From positions 3,136,001 through 3,200,000 of the forward strand of contig CM030870.1 in the NCBI GenBank assembly GCA_018105865.1: DNA of 64,000 nt. The letters are read 5' to 3'. The notes beneath the pieces were generated by a model, which worked only from the letters and a program-made list of their open reading frames with translations, was not told the DNA's origin and did not search any database. This stretch comes from Metaphire vulgaris. Taxonomy: Eukaryota; Annelida; Clitellata; Crassiclitellata; Megascolecidae. Of this stretch, positions 47,360 through 59,279 are shown piece after piece (positions within the stretch are counted from its first letter, which is position 1; the number at the start of each line of letters is the position of its first letter). The position numbers were made by a program, and so were the translations under genes.

Positions 47360-47520
47360 ACTGGTTGCAGGTAACATAAGACAAAATGTTGGCAATAAGG
47401 GGTGTCCATCCAGAATGGGCAAGAGTTATAGGTGGAGTGCCACAAGACTCAGTGCTTGGGACATTGCTCTTTCTAATATATAAAAATGGTATCGATGATG
47501 TCAGGTCCTGATAACATTCC
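47360..47520 (+). pseudogene. CR1-like LINE RT fragment, segment 2
   Basis: Reads VHPEWARVIGGVPQDSVLGT then LLFLIYKNGIDDV: the GVPQGSVLGPLLFLIYIND motif. Confidence 0.78.
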
Positions 47521-47696
47521 AGCAACTGCTGAGCCTTGCGCAATTCCAGTAACCAGATCTGGGAGAACAATTACAAGACCTGTTAGATTTAAGGATTACA
47601 TATTGTAAAGTAATTAACATTTTTTAGGGGGAAGATGTCAGGATTGTTATGTTATGTTATAACATAACATTGTTATAACATAACATTGTATTAGTT

Positions 47697-48105
47697 TGTG
47701 ATGTGCCGACTGTTAGTTAACTCAATGGTTGAAGTTATCAAGTTTTATTACAACAACAAACGTCAGATTGATCGGATGAGTTTACAATCGCAGCGCGTGT
47801 GAAAAGAGCCTTGCAGCCATGTTGACCGGAAGCGCCCGGCGCGCATGTCTATGTCAAAACATTGTATTAGTTAACATTGTATTAGCTATTAGTTAACATT
47901 GTATTATTGATTGTAGCGCTATAAAATGCGCTATAAAATGTTTTGACATAGACATGCGCGCCGGGCGCTTCCGGTCAACATGGCTGCAAGGAGCTCCATT
48001 CACGCGCTGCGATTGTAAAACTCTATCCGATCAATCTGACGTTTGTTGTTGTAATAAAACTTGATAACTTCAACCATTGAGTTAACTAACAGTCGGCACA
48101 TCACA
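47697..48105. mobile_element. 409-bp foldback with promoter-like arms
   Basis: Arms of about 168 bp, from TGTGATGTGCCGACTGTTAG to GACATAGACATGCGCGCCGG, flank a spacer of about 70 bp rich in TAACATTGTATTAG. Each arm holds CCGGAAG (ETS-like) and CAACATGGCTGC (YY1-like) motifs and an ATGGCTGCAAGG start. No clear target duplication. Confidence 0.88.
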
Positions 48106-48114
48106 GATGAAGGA

Positions 48115-48190
48115 TTCTATCCAAAATGTCAAAGTTTGCCGATGACACAGAGATGTGCAGAAATATTGACTCTGATAATGCAGCTAATCC
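48115..48190 (+). pseudogene. CR1-like LINE RT fragment, segment 3 (FADD)
   Basis: Reads ILSKMSKFADDTEMCRNIDS then DNAA. The catalytic FADD box follows directly from segment 2 across the foldback insertion. Confidence 0.75.
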
Positions 48191-48191
48191 C

Positions 48192-48375
48192 CATGGGCGT
48201 CTGGAGGGGGTACAAGGGGGTGCAATTGGAAAAATTGTGGAGTTATGGAAAAAGTAAATTTACTTGCTTCTTTCGTCACAAAACCTTGTTTTGCACCCCC
48301 TGGAAAATTTGTTCATTTTTTTGGTCACAAGGCCTTGTTATGCACCCCCTGGAAAAATTTCTGCGGACGCCCATG
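48192..48375. mobile_element. hAT-like MITE (CATGGGCGTC ends) inserted in the CR1-like LINE
   Basis: 184 bp; CATGGGCGTC / GGACGCCCATG; perfect duplication CTAATCCC. Confidence 0.85.
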
Positions 48376-48379
48376 CTAA

Positions 48380-49070
48380 TCCCCCAAATTTTGGCATTGG
48401 CACAACTTTTTGTATTGAACTATCTCTCTTCCCAGCCAGCCAAGTCAATCTCTCCCAAAGGCCTAGAGTCTGGATACAACGCTGCCATTAAAGACACCGA
48501 TATGTCGAAAGGTGGTGCCAAACAGTGTTTAATCTGGACTCCGGGAGGGGGGGACTGACAAAGCCGGGGGGAGTCAGTAGGATCCTGCGAATCACAAATT
48601 TGCACTCGAATCACGAATCGAATCGACTGCCAAGTTCGAATTCGAATCGAATGTCGATTCGAATCATTGAGTGCCGTTCTCCGGCTGGGATAGCCTGATA
48701 GGTGTGCAATACAGGTTCAGCTGACATTACAAATGCAATCTGATAGATAGGCCTAATAGAATAGCCTATATCTAAGTACACATGTTATCAAGAAAATCAT
48801 TGTAATATTACCATACTCGACTAGGCTACTTGCACTAGATTTGTTTTAGGTTTTAGCCAAGTTCAAGAAGTTTACTGTTTAGGCTACGTGTCAATTGTCA
48901 CAATAACAAATCTTTGTTATGCCGCGCCCAAATCAGAGTTTCTATATTGGTTCTGGAGAGGTTGTAGCGAAGGTCTTTTCTTTTATTATTAATTTTGTCC
49001 GCCAACAGAATTAACCCTTTCTGATGTCGTGTCGTCAGTAAACTTAGAGTAGGCTAAGGCCGCTAAGCTT
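48380..49070. other. Unassigned DNA with an ATTCGAATCGA array
   Basis: Degenerate CGAATCGAATTCGAA repeats at 48592-48670; otherwise nothing recognised. Confidence 0.5.
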
Positions 49071-49073
49071 AAT

Positions 49074-49330
49074 CAGGGCCGACGAGAGGGGGACAGAGGG
49101 TTCATTTGTACCCGGGCCCGGCGATAAGCAAAGGGCCCGCGCTGACCAGAAAAAATTATTAAAATGTAAAATAAATGAAGAAATAATTTATAATGTATTA
49201 AATAAATTAATTAATGTAAAATGTGCAAAAAATCGGCAAAAATTTGCCAAAAAATGTCAAACATTTACAATTTGCCAAAGATTGCCAAAAAATTTCCCCA
49301 AATTGCCCAAGATTTGCAAAAAAAAATTGT
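49074..49330. mobile_element. hAT-like MITE, family C relative, one end
   Basis: Begins CAGGGCCGACGAGAGGGGG; interior GGGCCCGGC and a TTTGCCAAAAATT array. Right end not found. Confidence 0.6.
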
Positions 49331-49339
49331 AGACTGAAG

Positions 49340-50100
49340 CAGCTGATTTGTAAGCATCTGATGTTTTGAAACATAAACTCAGTGAAGTTGGTATAACTAA
49401 TTTCTGGGCGAACTTTATTGCAGATTCTCAGTATCCAATAACCAAGAAGTTAGCAATTTCTGCCCTGACAATTATCTGGATCCATAATATATTATATTAT
49501 ATTATACGCGTGAATCAGCATTTTTTTAATGAATATTTTTAAATCGCAACATCGCAGTGTTATAACAGACCAACACCTGCAAAATGTAATGCTTATTGCT
49601 CTGACTGGTTAAGCCTATTCGCTTGATTATGTTTCTATTATGCAGTCGAGGAACCAATTTGACGCTTAGTCACTGAGTACAGTATAGGACTGCAAAATGT
49701 GCTTTAAGATCTGCTCTAATAGAAATTTTCCGATTCAGCTAACATTTATTCTATGCAATGTTTAACTGAGTTTTGTTACATGTTGCCTAGGTGCATTTAT
49801 AGCAGTCTATTAAGAGGACCCGTAGTAACTCGTAGTTGCCTAGTGTGCCGTATTTGTCGCAGGAATAATTGGACGTCCCTTTGTAACTAGTGGACCCACA
49901 CGAATGATGGAAAACTGGATGCGGACCGCCTTCAAAAAAGTTCGAGTACCCTTGGCCTAGATTAAACCCTGGCGCCATACCAATCGGCACCTGCATTATT
50001 CTCCAGCAACAGGTGGGCAGTTTTACAACGGTCCTGTTCGTTGTCTGTCGCAGAGAGTACAACCGGTACTGATGATCAAGTCGAGAGCGATGTTCGACGA
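49340..50100. other. Unassigned DNA
   Basis: Nothing recognised; (TATAT) run near 49487. Confidence 0.5.
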
Positions 50101-50166
50101 CCAGTGACGTAGCGTGCACTTTTGCCGCCTCTGACTCGTGGCAAATTCGCCACCCCCACCCCCAAT

Positions 50167-50355
50167 CAGGGCCGGATTAACGTCTGAGTGGGCCTGGGGC
50201 TGAGAAAAAAGGCCGTCGCCTATACTGAAAATCTCTGACAAGCAAAAAAAGGTTATCTCCCTTCCAAATCGTGCTGACAAGCAAAAAAGTTATCTCGAAA
50301 ATCGGTGGGCCGGGGGGCTACAGCCCCCCTCAACCCCCGCCTTAATATGGCCCTG
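50167..50355. mobile_element. hAT-like MITE (CAGGGCCGGATTAA ends)
   Basis: CAGGGCCGGATTAA / TTAATATGGCCCTG; duplication CCCCCAAT / CCTCCAAT. Two shared modules in reverse. Confidence 0.88.
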
Positions 50356-50369
50356 CCTCCAATTCATTC

Positions 50370-50560
50370 ATATCAAAGGCGTATCTAGGATGTTTGGCGC
50401 CAGAGCTCATGCCGCCCATGGCACTTGTCGTCGCTTCCAAACATTTAAAATTTGCCGCCCCTTCAAAATTTCCCTCCTTCACTGAAAATCCGCTGACAAA
50501 CAAAAAGGTCGTCGATTCTAAAGTTTGTCGCCCCTCATGTGTGCCGCCTCTGGCTAAAGC
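50370..50560. mobile_element. Probable hAT-like MITE remnant
   Basis: AAAGGCGTATCTAGGATG at the left; GACAAACAAAAAGGTCGTCG module near 50496; right end GTGCCGCCTCTGG not convincingly paired. Confidence 0.4.
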
Positions 50561-50653
50561 CACAATGGCCATTGGAACGCTAAGCCTCTGCGTTCGACGA
50601 CTGGATACTGAACAAATTCACTGTAACTATTAGACCTAGGCCTCTGTAGGCCT

Positions 50654-50966
50654 CAGTGGCGTCGCGTAATGGAAGCCAGGGGATGCCCGTGCATCTCCAA
50701 AAAATTATGGTGTCAACAAAGATTTAAAAATTTCGTTTATTGTTGCGTTTGCGTTGAGTTTTACCACACTCCATTTCATACATGCATTAGAAATGTCTTT
50801 TATGATATCTATGCTTATCGTCTATGTTTATGTCTACAGTCTATGGCACTCTATGCCATTTATGTTTACGTGGGCGGTGGAATGACTTATTTTACAATTT
50901 TCGTTCAATTACCTCCCGGCGTCAGGAGTGGGCATCCCCTAACAAAATTGTTGCGCAACGCCACTG
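50654..50966. mobile_element. hAT-like MITE (CAGTGGCGTCGCGTAA ends)
   Basis: 313 bp; TIRs CAGTGGCGTCGCGTAA / TTGCGCAACGCCACTG. Flanks do not show a clean duplication. Confidence 0.78.
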
Positions 50967-51022
50967 GGCCTATGCGATTTAAATGACAGTCGTTCTACTT
51001 AGTTTTGCTTTGATCATTTTTA

Positions 51023-51364
51023 GGCTTTCCCCCGAAGGAGACGTCGACATCCTTTCAACCCCCTCCACATCCAACACTCCGATTCTCAGAAAAGCGTTTC
51101 TGAAGCAACCGATGAACCGACTCCTACTCCGAGGTCGGCAAGTTCGTGTAAAACTGAAGTTCAAAACAGAAACAGACGCGACGCGGAGAAGCAGAGATCA
51201 ACAGACGCGACAATACAGAAGGACAAGCACAGATCAGCCGACCCGACGCGGACAGACGCAGAGAAGGAGGAGCAGAGGTCGACCGACCGTCTGCCCCCCC
51301 ACCGTGATATTTACGATAAACACTGCCTGAAGGACAGGACGTTAAATTACCAGAACATACATTG
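51023..51364 (+). CDS. Possible exon of an unrecognised polar protein
   Basis: After TTTTTAG at 51017-51023 one plus-strand frame stays open to a stop near 51364 and reads SEATDEPTPTPRSASSCKTE, KQRSTDATIQKDKHRSADPT and LPPHRDIYDKHCLKDRTLNY. Composition is hydrophilic like a disordered tail. No domain; could be LINE ORF1 debris. Confidence 0.25.
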
Positions 51365-51369
51365 AACAG

Positions 51370-51940
51370 TTGAACTCTATAGAGTCTTGCAACTGGGAAC
51401 TGCAGGCAACCTTACTGTAGTTATAGAAATGCATTGACATTTTAGCCCTGAATAATTTTCCTATGGACTTTTTAGACTTTAAATATTATAGATAGTTTTT
51501 AAAAGAGATTAATCTATTATACATTGGTTTTTAGAAAAAGATTTATCCAGCTGAAGAAAAGGAGATGCGGCTATATAACTGACATTATTGAAGCCACGCC
51601 TCCTCGCCAATAGGCATACATTGTAGAGACGCTAAGCCATGATATAGAGGTACTAATTGCTAGTCAGTACGAATTGCTGTCTGTATGTCAAGCGCAATAC
51701 ACGGACTCAATCTTACTGCATCGCGTCTCTGTAGTTCAAAGCACTGTAGGTTAATCAGCTGTTAGCTAGTCGTAAGCCTAGCCATTAGACACAGTTGCAT
51801 CCGTGAACAACTTTTATTAAGGTTAGTGTTTAATATCTAGATTTCATTGCATTTAATTTAGAACTTTTGGTTTTTAGTAGGCATACTCCGTCATGAAATT
51901 GTTATTGTAAGTTACAGTCGAACATATCGAATTCAAGATA
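51370..51940. other. Unassigned DNA
   Basis: Nothing recognised. Confidence 0.5.
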
Positions 51941-51949
51941 AGTCTCATT

Positions 51950-52510
<561 letters not shown>

Positions 52511-52519
52511 TGACTGTGC

Positions 52520-52955
52520 GGTAAACAATATTTACCTCCTAGAGACCTAGACTACTGCTGCTTAATCACACGTTTAGGCCAACACTTGCAACAGACAAAT
52601 CAAATAGGCCTAACATTAATAGCCATAATGAACAAATCAGAGTCGACAAACCAAATTCATCATTGGCCTTACTAGGCCTTCTGTAGCAGTCAATGAAGCA
52701 CTGGTTTTCAGTTATTGATGTTTGGCATCAATGTTCCCTCTTATAAGCTGCGCTACCGTGCGCTGGCGCACAGATTTCTAGCTCGTAGCGCACAGCTTTT
52801 TGCCCTAGCGAAGAAAAACGACTGTTTGATGCGCAATGTTAACGTGTTGTTGAAAACTAGAAAAGCATTGAATAATTAATCTATGAACAAGTTATCTTTT
52901 TTCTCATTTATTCCAAAATATTTTGCTTCAACGCTCTGAACTGAGCGGGAAGACG
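52520..52955. other. Unassigned DNA before the main LINE
   Basis: Nothing recognised, apart from GCGCTACCGTGCGCTGGCGC near 52749. Confidence 0.45.
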
Positions 52956-52959
52956 AATA

Positions 52960-54750
52960 ATGACGACAGGATATGAATTTATTCCACTCATTTATTGATA
53001 ACAAAGTCGCTGGCATTCGCGACAGAACGGCCGATGCAGAACCCGCCGTGTTTCTAACTCACACCGCGTCCTCCTTCTCGGCGTTCTCAGCCCCGACGAT
53101 AGCGGATGTAAAGGCGAGCGTCAGGTCGGCACCTAACAAACAGTGTCCGACTGACCCATTGCCAATGTGGCGCCTTAAGGAGTCCATTGACACGCTCGCC
53201 CCGTTTCTAACGACGCTGATAACGGCTTCTCTAGCGAGAGGCGAGTTCCCTCAATCGTGGAAACACGCCATCATCCGTCCTCATCTAAAGCGGTCAGACC
53301 TGAACCAAACAGATGAGGCCAATTTCAGACCGGTCGCTAACCTCCCGTTTCTGTCAAAGCTGCTTGAGAGGATAGTGAACAAGCAACTCATCACGTACCT
53401 GGCCCAGAACGGACACATGCCGAAGCATCAGTCAGCATATCGAGAGGGCCATACTATCGAAATGGCCCTCTTAAGGATCTTCAACGACATCGTTGACGCG
53501 ATCGCTAATGGGGAACTGGCTCTTCTCTGCCTTCTCGACCTGTCTGCCGCATTCGACACTGTCGACCACGACATCCTGATACGCCGACTCGAGCTTTCCT
53601 ACGGGATCAACGGCTGTGCTCTGTCGTGGCTCCGCGATTACCTCACGGAGAGATCGCAGTCAGTCAGCTGGGCGGGCTCTCAGTCCGTCCCGCAACCTGT
53701 CCGCTGCGGGATGCCTCAGGGATCCGCCTTGGGTCCGCTACTCTTCGTCCTCTACGTGGCGGATGTCGGTCGAATCGCGGACTCGTTTGGCCTCGCCTCA
53801 CATGCATACGCTGACGACGGGCAGGTTTACTCCTGCCCACCCTCTGACACCGAACGCCTGTGGACCCGCCTTCTCGACTGCGTTCGTGAGATCAAGCAGT
53901 GGACAGCTGCCAACCGTCTGGCACTGAATCCCGGAAAGACCGAGCTTCTCTGGATCAGCACCCCCCTCCCAGGAGAAAGCACCAGATACGCCGCACGCCG
54001 TTCTCGTTTGGCGATATCGAGATTGCTGTCTCCACTGAGGTGCGACTACTTGGTGTCCTCCTGGACGACACATTATCGTTCGCGGGCCACCTGACCAACG
54101 TAACTCGGGCGTGCTTTAATCAACTGCGGAAGATCAGGGAGATCCGCCGCTATATACCGACAGCGGCTGCGATACTCCTCGTACGCTCTCTCGTCCTATC
54201 GCGAATGGACTACTGTAATAGCATCCTCCTGGGTCTCCCCGACTACCATCTTGCTCGCCTGCAGTCAGTCGTTAACGCATCTGCCCGGCTGATCTTCGGA
54301 GTCAGGTGGCACGACCACGTGACACCACTACTAAGGGACAAGCTCCATTGGCTTCGGATCCCGGAGCGAATCGTCTTCAAACGGTGTTGGCTGACCTTCC
54401 GGGCCCTCCACGACCCTACCTGCCCGGAGTATCTATCAGCCTAGGTGCGTAGACGGACGATCGCCGACCGACAACTCCAGCTGAGATCCAGTACGCGGTC
54501 TCTACTTTGCGTCCCTCCCCCGTCAAAGACCGCGAAGTTCGGAGAGAGGTCCGTCACACGAGGCAACCCCCTCCTATGGAATTCGCTGCCCGACTCAGTG
54601 ATCGCAGACACTTCCTTCGAGTCATTCGCCTCTAAACTTAAAACGCACCTGTTCAACTCATCGTACGATTGTTCCATGTAAAGCGCTCTTGACTTTGGCC
54701 CTCGCTATGCTACTGCGCTATATAAATCGTCATGTAGAATAGAATAGAAT
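52960..54750 (+). pseudogene. L2-type LINE ORF2 reverse transcriptase, best-preserved copy
   Basis: The frame from 52973 encodes PLPMWRLKESIDTLAPFLTT, NFRPVANLPFLSKLLERIVN, LLDLSAAFDTVDHDILIRRL, CGMPQGSALGPLLFVLYVAD and SHAYADDGQVYS: RT motifs 1-5 with an intact YADD. After ELLWIST (about 53960) the frame shifts by one and continues EVRLLGVLLDDTLSFAGHLT, SRMDYCNSILLGLPDYHLAR, then an in-frame TAG at 54442-54444, then GNPLLWNSLPDSV and SKLKTHLFNSSYDCSM. The 5' end (endonuclease domain) is missing. The 3' end has GTAAAGCGCTCTTGACTTTG and AGAATAGAATAGAAT. One frameshift and one stop make it recently inactive. GC-richer than its surroundings. Five or more shorter copies in the window share its 3' end. 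Confidence 0.94.
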
Positions 54751-54759
54751 GAGACACGA

Positions 54760-55360
54760 AATTTAGCATACAATTCTCCTCGTCATCATCATTGCAATGG
54801 AAAGTATCGCGACCTAAATGCACAATGAAATTACAGTAAAATCGTCCTCGATATAAAAGCTGAAATATAATGAGTCAAAGCAATTTTTTAAAATTCTTAT
54901 TCAATTTTAACGATCTAACACAAAGACATGTTTTCGAAGCGCTAGAATTAAGCATAGGGCCTACATCCATTAGCCTATTTTTGCACGTAAAAATTAAACA
55001 ACCGACTTATTTATGCAATTTCAGCTTATCTCGTTTAATTTTGATTAACGTGCAAAGACGTTGCTGGTACTGTACTGTGTAGAGGCCTATATACAGTCAC
55101 AGTGTATGTCATAATTTATATTATTGCGCAGTCAGACGGTGGTGGCCAACTGGCCATTTCTCTATGGTAGCCTAACTCCGGTTTTAATAAAGCTAGGTTT
55201 ACAACTTTGACGATGCTTTTACAATAAAACAGACAAAAGAAGACGAAAAGTAAATTAGAATATTTCTAACGCTATTTTGTGTCGGTTTCAAAATTTTGCA
55301 CATACACGCAAAACATTTTTTTAAAAACTCGGCTCACGAGTCTTTGATTTTGCACACGAG
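54760..55360. other. Unassigned AT-rich DNA
   Basis: Nothing recognised. Confidence 0.5.
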
Positions 55361-55367
55361 CCAGTAA

Positions 55368-55561
55368 CAGTGTTTATTCTAGCCCCCTTGACATTGGGAG
55401 GATTTTGAAATGTTTGGGGGGACAAGGTTTGAGTTTCCACACGTTGGGGGGGGGGAAATTTCCATTCTCCCAGCCAACATCTAAAAAAATTTGGGGGGGA
55501 ATTTTCAAACTTTGGGGGGGGGGAGGAAATTCCCCCCTAAGAAGGCCTAGAATAAACATTG
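55368..55561. mobile_element. hAT-like MITE, family B, copy 4
   Basis: CAGTGTTTATTCTAG / CTAGAATAAACATTG; perfect duplication GCCAGTAA. Lacks the shared module, but one copy lies just outside at about 55698. Confidence 0.9.
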
Positions 55562-55569
55562 GCCAGTAA

Positions 55570-56180
55570 TCGTTAGAGGGAACATTGTTTTGCATCAAAC
55601 TCGTCAAAATCTTCACTGCGGTAGCTTTTTCAGAAAACCGTCTCTTCATTCCCGAAAATGCATATGGTTTTTCAGGGGTTTGTAAAGAAAAAGTGTTGAC
55701 AAGCAAAAAAACAGGTCATCGGGTCAATTTTGGCACCCCCTCTGAAAATATCGAATCCATTAGGCTGAATAAAATCGGGCAGAAAAGACGGCAAAACTAC
55801 TCACCGCCGTTTTGACGCGTAAACAGCTAGTTATTATAACAATGATTCGACAGCGTTTCTTAATAAGTATGAGCTTTGTAAAGGAAGATCGTGCGAAATC
55901 GGTAGTTACAGCCGAACAGCTTGGGTTCACCTTTCGTGGCTAAGGTATTTTTCACTGTCAATTTTTCACTGTTGATGACCTTTTCCATTTTTTGCAGAAA
56001 CCATTGTGTCTGGTTTTCCAAAGAATTTGAGCAGAAGAACCATAATAAACACCAAGTCTATGTTCTACTACAGAGTCAAATATGACAATGTCAATTTCAA
56101 CGCCATTGTATCACAACTTCTAGCCAGCAAAAATGTATGTATAATATCCTAAGTTCAGAGCGATAATTTATCTAAGAAGA
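55570..56180. other. Unassigned DNA with one stray shared module
   Basis: TGACAAGCAAAAAAACAGGTC near 55698 (shown in part elsewhere); no element ends found. Nothing else recognised. Confidence 0.4.
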
Positions 56181-56189
56181 TCATCATCA

Positions 56190-56494
56190 ATGTCAGAGTC
56201 CAGCCATACCATTAATTTAGGTCAGCTAAACCCGGGTATATGAGATATAGGCATTCTTAACATAGACTCATGAAGCATGCATTTCAGTACTAATCCATGT
56301 CCAAACACTACTAACGTCTAACGATACAACATTGATTGTAGGCTATATCTCCGAAAATAAATTACTTTAAAGAAACAAATAAAAAATAGTCTTTAATAAA
56401 AAAATTACTATTAGAAAAGGGAGGCCCCTAAATTTGTATTTTGAAGGGAGGCCCGGTACCGATGCACCACCTGGTACCGTGGTAAATCCGCCTC
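56190..56494 (-). mobile_element. Shorter relative of the 38917-40794 element
   Basis: The reverse complement starts CAGAGGCGGATTTACCA and matches 38917-39040 joined directly to 39737-39950. No right terminus seen. Confidence 0.82.
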
Positions 56495-56683
56495 TGATCA
56501 TCGTCATCAACAACCATAGGTTCAACGCCCGTAGGTGCCCGATGCCTTTTCCACTATTGTCTCCCACACCTCTCTGTTTTGCGCTGCATGGCTAAGAAGA
56601 TACATGGTACTTATTCCATAAGTCTTAATTAAGACATGCCTCGATAATTGTAGCTCAATCCAGGCTGAAATTTGCATCGGCTT

Positions 56684-57897
56684 CAGAAGCGGATCTAGGG
56701 GGGGGGGTTAGGGGATTCGCTGAACCTCTGGCCTGATTTTTAAATAACGTGGCCTGTTTTCCGAAAAATGTAATGTTTTTTAAATACACAGTGATTACCA
56801 TAATTGCGGGTTTTATTGCGTGCTAAATTATTAGAAATTCAAATTCACGCGGAAGTAATGTAACAAAATATTTGTATAGTGCCTCTTATGAAAAGTCACT
56901 CAGAAGCGCTACCACAGCAAATTACTGTAGCCTATATTGACAAAGAGATAAGTTTTAAGTCGTTTCGAAAAGAGGGCCATAGAATTATGAGTTGCTAAGC
57001 CACGCATACTGGCGTCAAGAGCATTCCAAAGGATAGGGCCAACTGATTCAAAACCTCGCTTCAGGAACAAGGAGGTTCGTGCTTGGGGTACAGTGAGAAG
57101 ACCATTGTTTGTGGACCGAAGACATGGCCGACCAGGGATAGAGCTAAGAGGATGGAGCAGCTCTGAAAGGTAAGGTGGAGTGGCACCATAAAGAGAGAGT
57201 GCAACCGCTCTCAACATACGAAACTCAACTCGAACAGGATAAGGCAACCAGTGTAGAACAGACATCATATAATCACTAATATGATCACGTCTTGTGACAC
57301 CAGCAATCACCCTGGCTGCCGAACGAAGCACCATCTGGAGTTTATCAAGTAGCACCGATGGAAGACCAGCAAAAAGTGAACTTAGTAACTCTTGACGCAA
57401 TTACCGTCTGATAGATTTTCAAGCAGACTGTATTAGCTATCTTTTGATAACATGCAGCAGAGTGAGGTAAGATTGATCGACGGTAGCAGTCTACCGTCTA
57501 TAGTTATATTAAGTCTCTGGTTTCAGTCTTGCGAAGTTATTGTAAACAAGGTGCTTAAGTTTATACATCAAAATTCTCATTTTTAACATTTAACCTTTTG
57601 ACCCCATAAAACGTCGTTGCCATCTTCAACAACTAGGCCTACAAACAGAAAGCTAACCCTCGAATTCGCGTTTCTTCTCCAAATGTGGACAAAATTTTTA
57701 GAGTTTGTAAATAAGTTGTCAGAATATTCGCAAAATAGTTCAATAGACGTAATGACTGGAAAATTTGATAAAATCTTGCCGCAGTGGAATTCTAGAAATG
57801 AGGGACGATATCATTTTTGCCAATCTTGAACGTGTGCTACCGAGCTTTCTAACAAATGTGGAGCCCCACCTGGCCTAAAATCCTGGATCCGCCACTG
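56684..57897. mobile_element. hAT-like element with nested LINE fragment
   Basis: CAGAAGCGGATCTAGG / CCTGGATCCGCCACTG; flanks ATCGGCTT / ATTGGCTG. The LINE at 56860-57412 lies inside. Confidence 0.72.
56860..57412 (-). pseudogene. L2-type LINE C-terminal fragment
   Basis: The 163-codon frame reads LLSSLFAGLPSVLLDKLQMV, VTRRDHISDYMMSVLHWLPY, VGPILWNALDASMRG and SKRLKTYLFVN: the C-terminal region of L2/CR1 ORF2, open but truncated. Confidence 0.85.
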
Positions 57898-57899
57898 AT

Positions 57900-58420
57900 T
57901 GGCTGATAGAACAACTATTAGTCTGCTTAATTAATTCCGCTGGCGCTGCTTTACCAGTTTCAGCGGTGTCGCACTATTCGTTTGCTAAGGTATATCTGGG
58001 ATTTAAATGAGCAAAAGGGTAGGTTAAAATTTTCAAATATAAAAATCCTATTAGGCGGAGAGAAAAGGAGATAACAACATATCTTTTTTCTAACGATTCA
58101 ACAAAATCGATATGCCTATGCAAAAGAAATTTAGACAGAACATGTGTTACCTAATTTTGACCCATTAGGCTAATTTAAGCATTAATCGTGGATTTCTAAA
58201 TATGAACACTTGAACAGGTCTTTTAGGATTTATCTGGTTCCAAACCCAAAAATATGCTAAAGGATTTCAGTGATAACATTCAAGGAAACTTGTTCAGGCT
58301 AATAGTATTTGAAGCTATCGTTGATGTCATTATGATAATGGCGCCATAGAAATTGATTGATTGATTGATGAAACGATCAAGATGGCAGTATATAAACTAC
58401 TGATGGCATACTATTTTCAT
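57900..58420. other. Unassigned DNA
   Basis: Nothing recognised. Confidence 0.45.
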
Positions 58421-58436
58421 TGGCCAATATTGGATG

Positions 58437-58713
58437 AGGTGCGCGGTGGAACAGTGGTTAGCGCACTGGTCTGCCAATCCCGTGGTTCAACTCCCGGCCG
58501 CGGCAGGAACTTTTCGGTTGTTTTTGTCTCAAGCGCCTCCAGTCGACTCAGCTGTGAATGAGTGCATCGGATGTTAACTCGGTGGAAGGAAAGGCGGCGA
58601 GGGAAAGGCTGGCAATCTGCCTTCATTCAGCCGTTGCTATGTAAAACTGAAGGCGCTAACCCTTCGGTTCCCGACGGGTCCGCGATGGCCTATGGAGTGT
58701 ACCTTTACCTTTG
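58437..58713 (+). repeat. tRNA-derived SINE with intact A and B boxes
   Basis: Box A TGGTTAGCGCACTGG and box B GGTTCAACTCC; CTTTACCTTTG tail; perfect 10-bp duplication ATATTGGATG on both sides. 277 bp. Confidence 0.9.
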
Positions 58714-58754
58714 ATATTGGATGTTTATTATGATGAGTGTGTAAGAAAAATCTC

Positions 58755-58860
58755 GTAAATTTATACAGCGCTTTGAAGAAGTAATACAGCAGTAGCTGCT
58801 GATTCTTATGCACTTAATCTTTTCGAAATAGCCATAGACAAGTCGGTTGACGGTCAGGCA
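58755..58860 (-). pseudogene. LINE 3' end fragment
   Basis: AATCTCGTAAATTTATACAGCG and TAGCTGCTGATTCTTATGCA match 59295-59360 (quoted in part). Confidence 0.6.
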
Positions 58861-58867
58861 AAGTCAG

Positions 58868-59095
58868 TGTATCCATGAGGTCTTCGTCCTCCAGCTGTGT
58901 CCAGCTATTGACTTCTCTATGACATCTCTCCATAGTTCTCTGTCCTTTGCTATTTCTTCCAAAGTCATTCGGTGTCTTCCGTCAGTTTTTCCGTCGAGAT
59001 TCAGCCCTGCCATGTGCAGATCCTCTTCCAAACCGTCCACCCATCGTCTTTTAGGTCTTCCTTTAGATCTTCTCCACTCTGGTTTGTAGTAACGC
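58868..59095 (-). pseudogene. RTE/BovB-like LINE 3' fragment (copy 3)
   Basis: The frame reads RRSKGRPKRRWVDGLEEDLH then MAGLNLDGKTDGRHRMTLEE and DRELWRDVIEKSIAGHSWRT. Same family as 8571-9215, better preserved. Confidence 0.85.
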
Positions 59096-59279
59096 ATGTT
59101 TCGCCTTAACTAAGACAAGACTGACGCGTTAAATTTCTCCGAGTTCCATTAATAGGTGCGACCTAGTTTAGTTCCCCGCGAACCAATTAGAAGCGTGGCT
59201 TTTGCAATAAAATTGCTTCAGAGTTGCGACGGCTGTGATTGTACTGTAAACTGCGGTTCGATTGAAGTTCAGATAAAGT

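Noticed and set aside
48061..48558. 165-codon plus-strand frame
   Set aside because: It crosses a foldback, a LINE fragment and a MITE; no continuous homology.
52973..54681. Host reverse-transcriptase-like gene
   Set aside because: YADD motifs, 3' tail and several shorter copies in the window identify an L2-type LINE; a frameshift and a stop show decay.
58437..58520. Possible tRNA gene
   Set aside because: A and B boxes are present, but the unit continues into a 277-bp SINE with a CTTTACC tail and a 10-bp target duplication; no cloverleaf 3' end.
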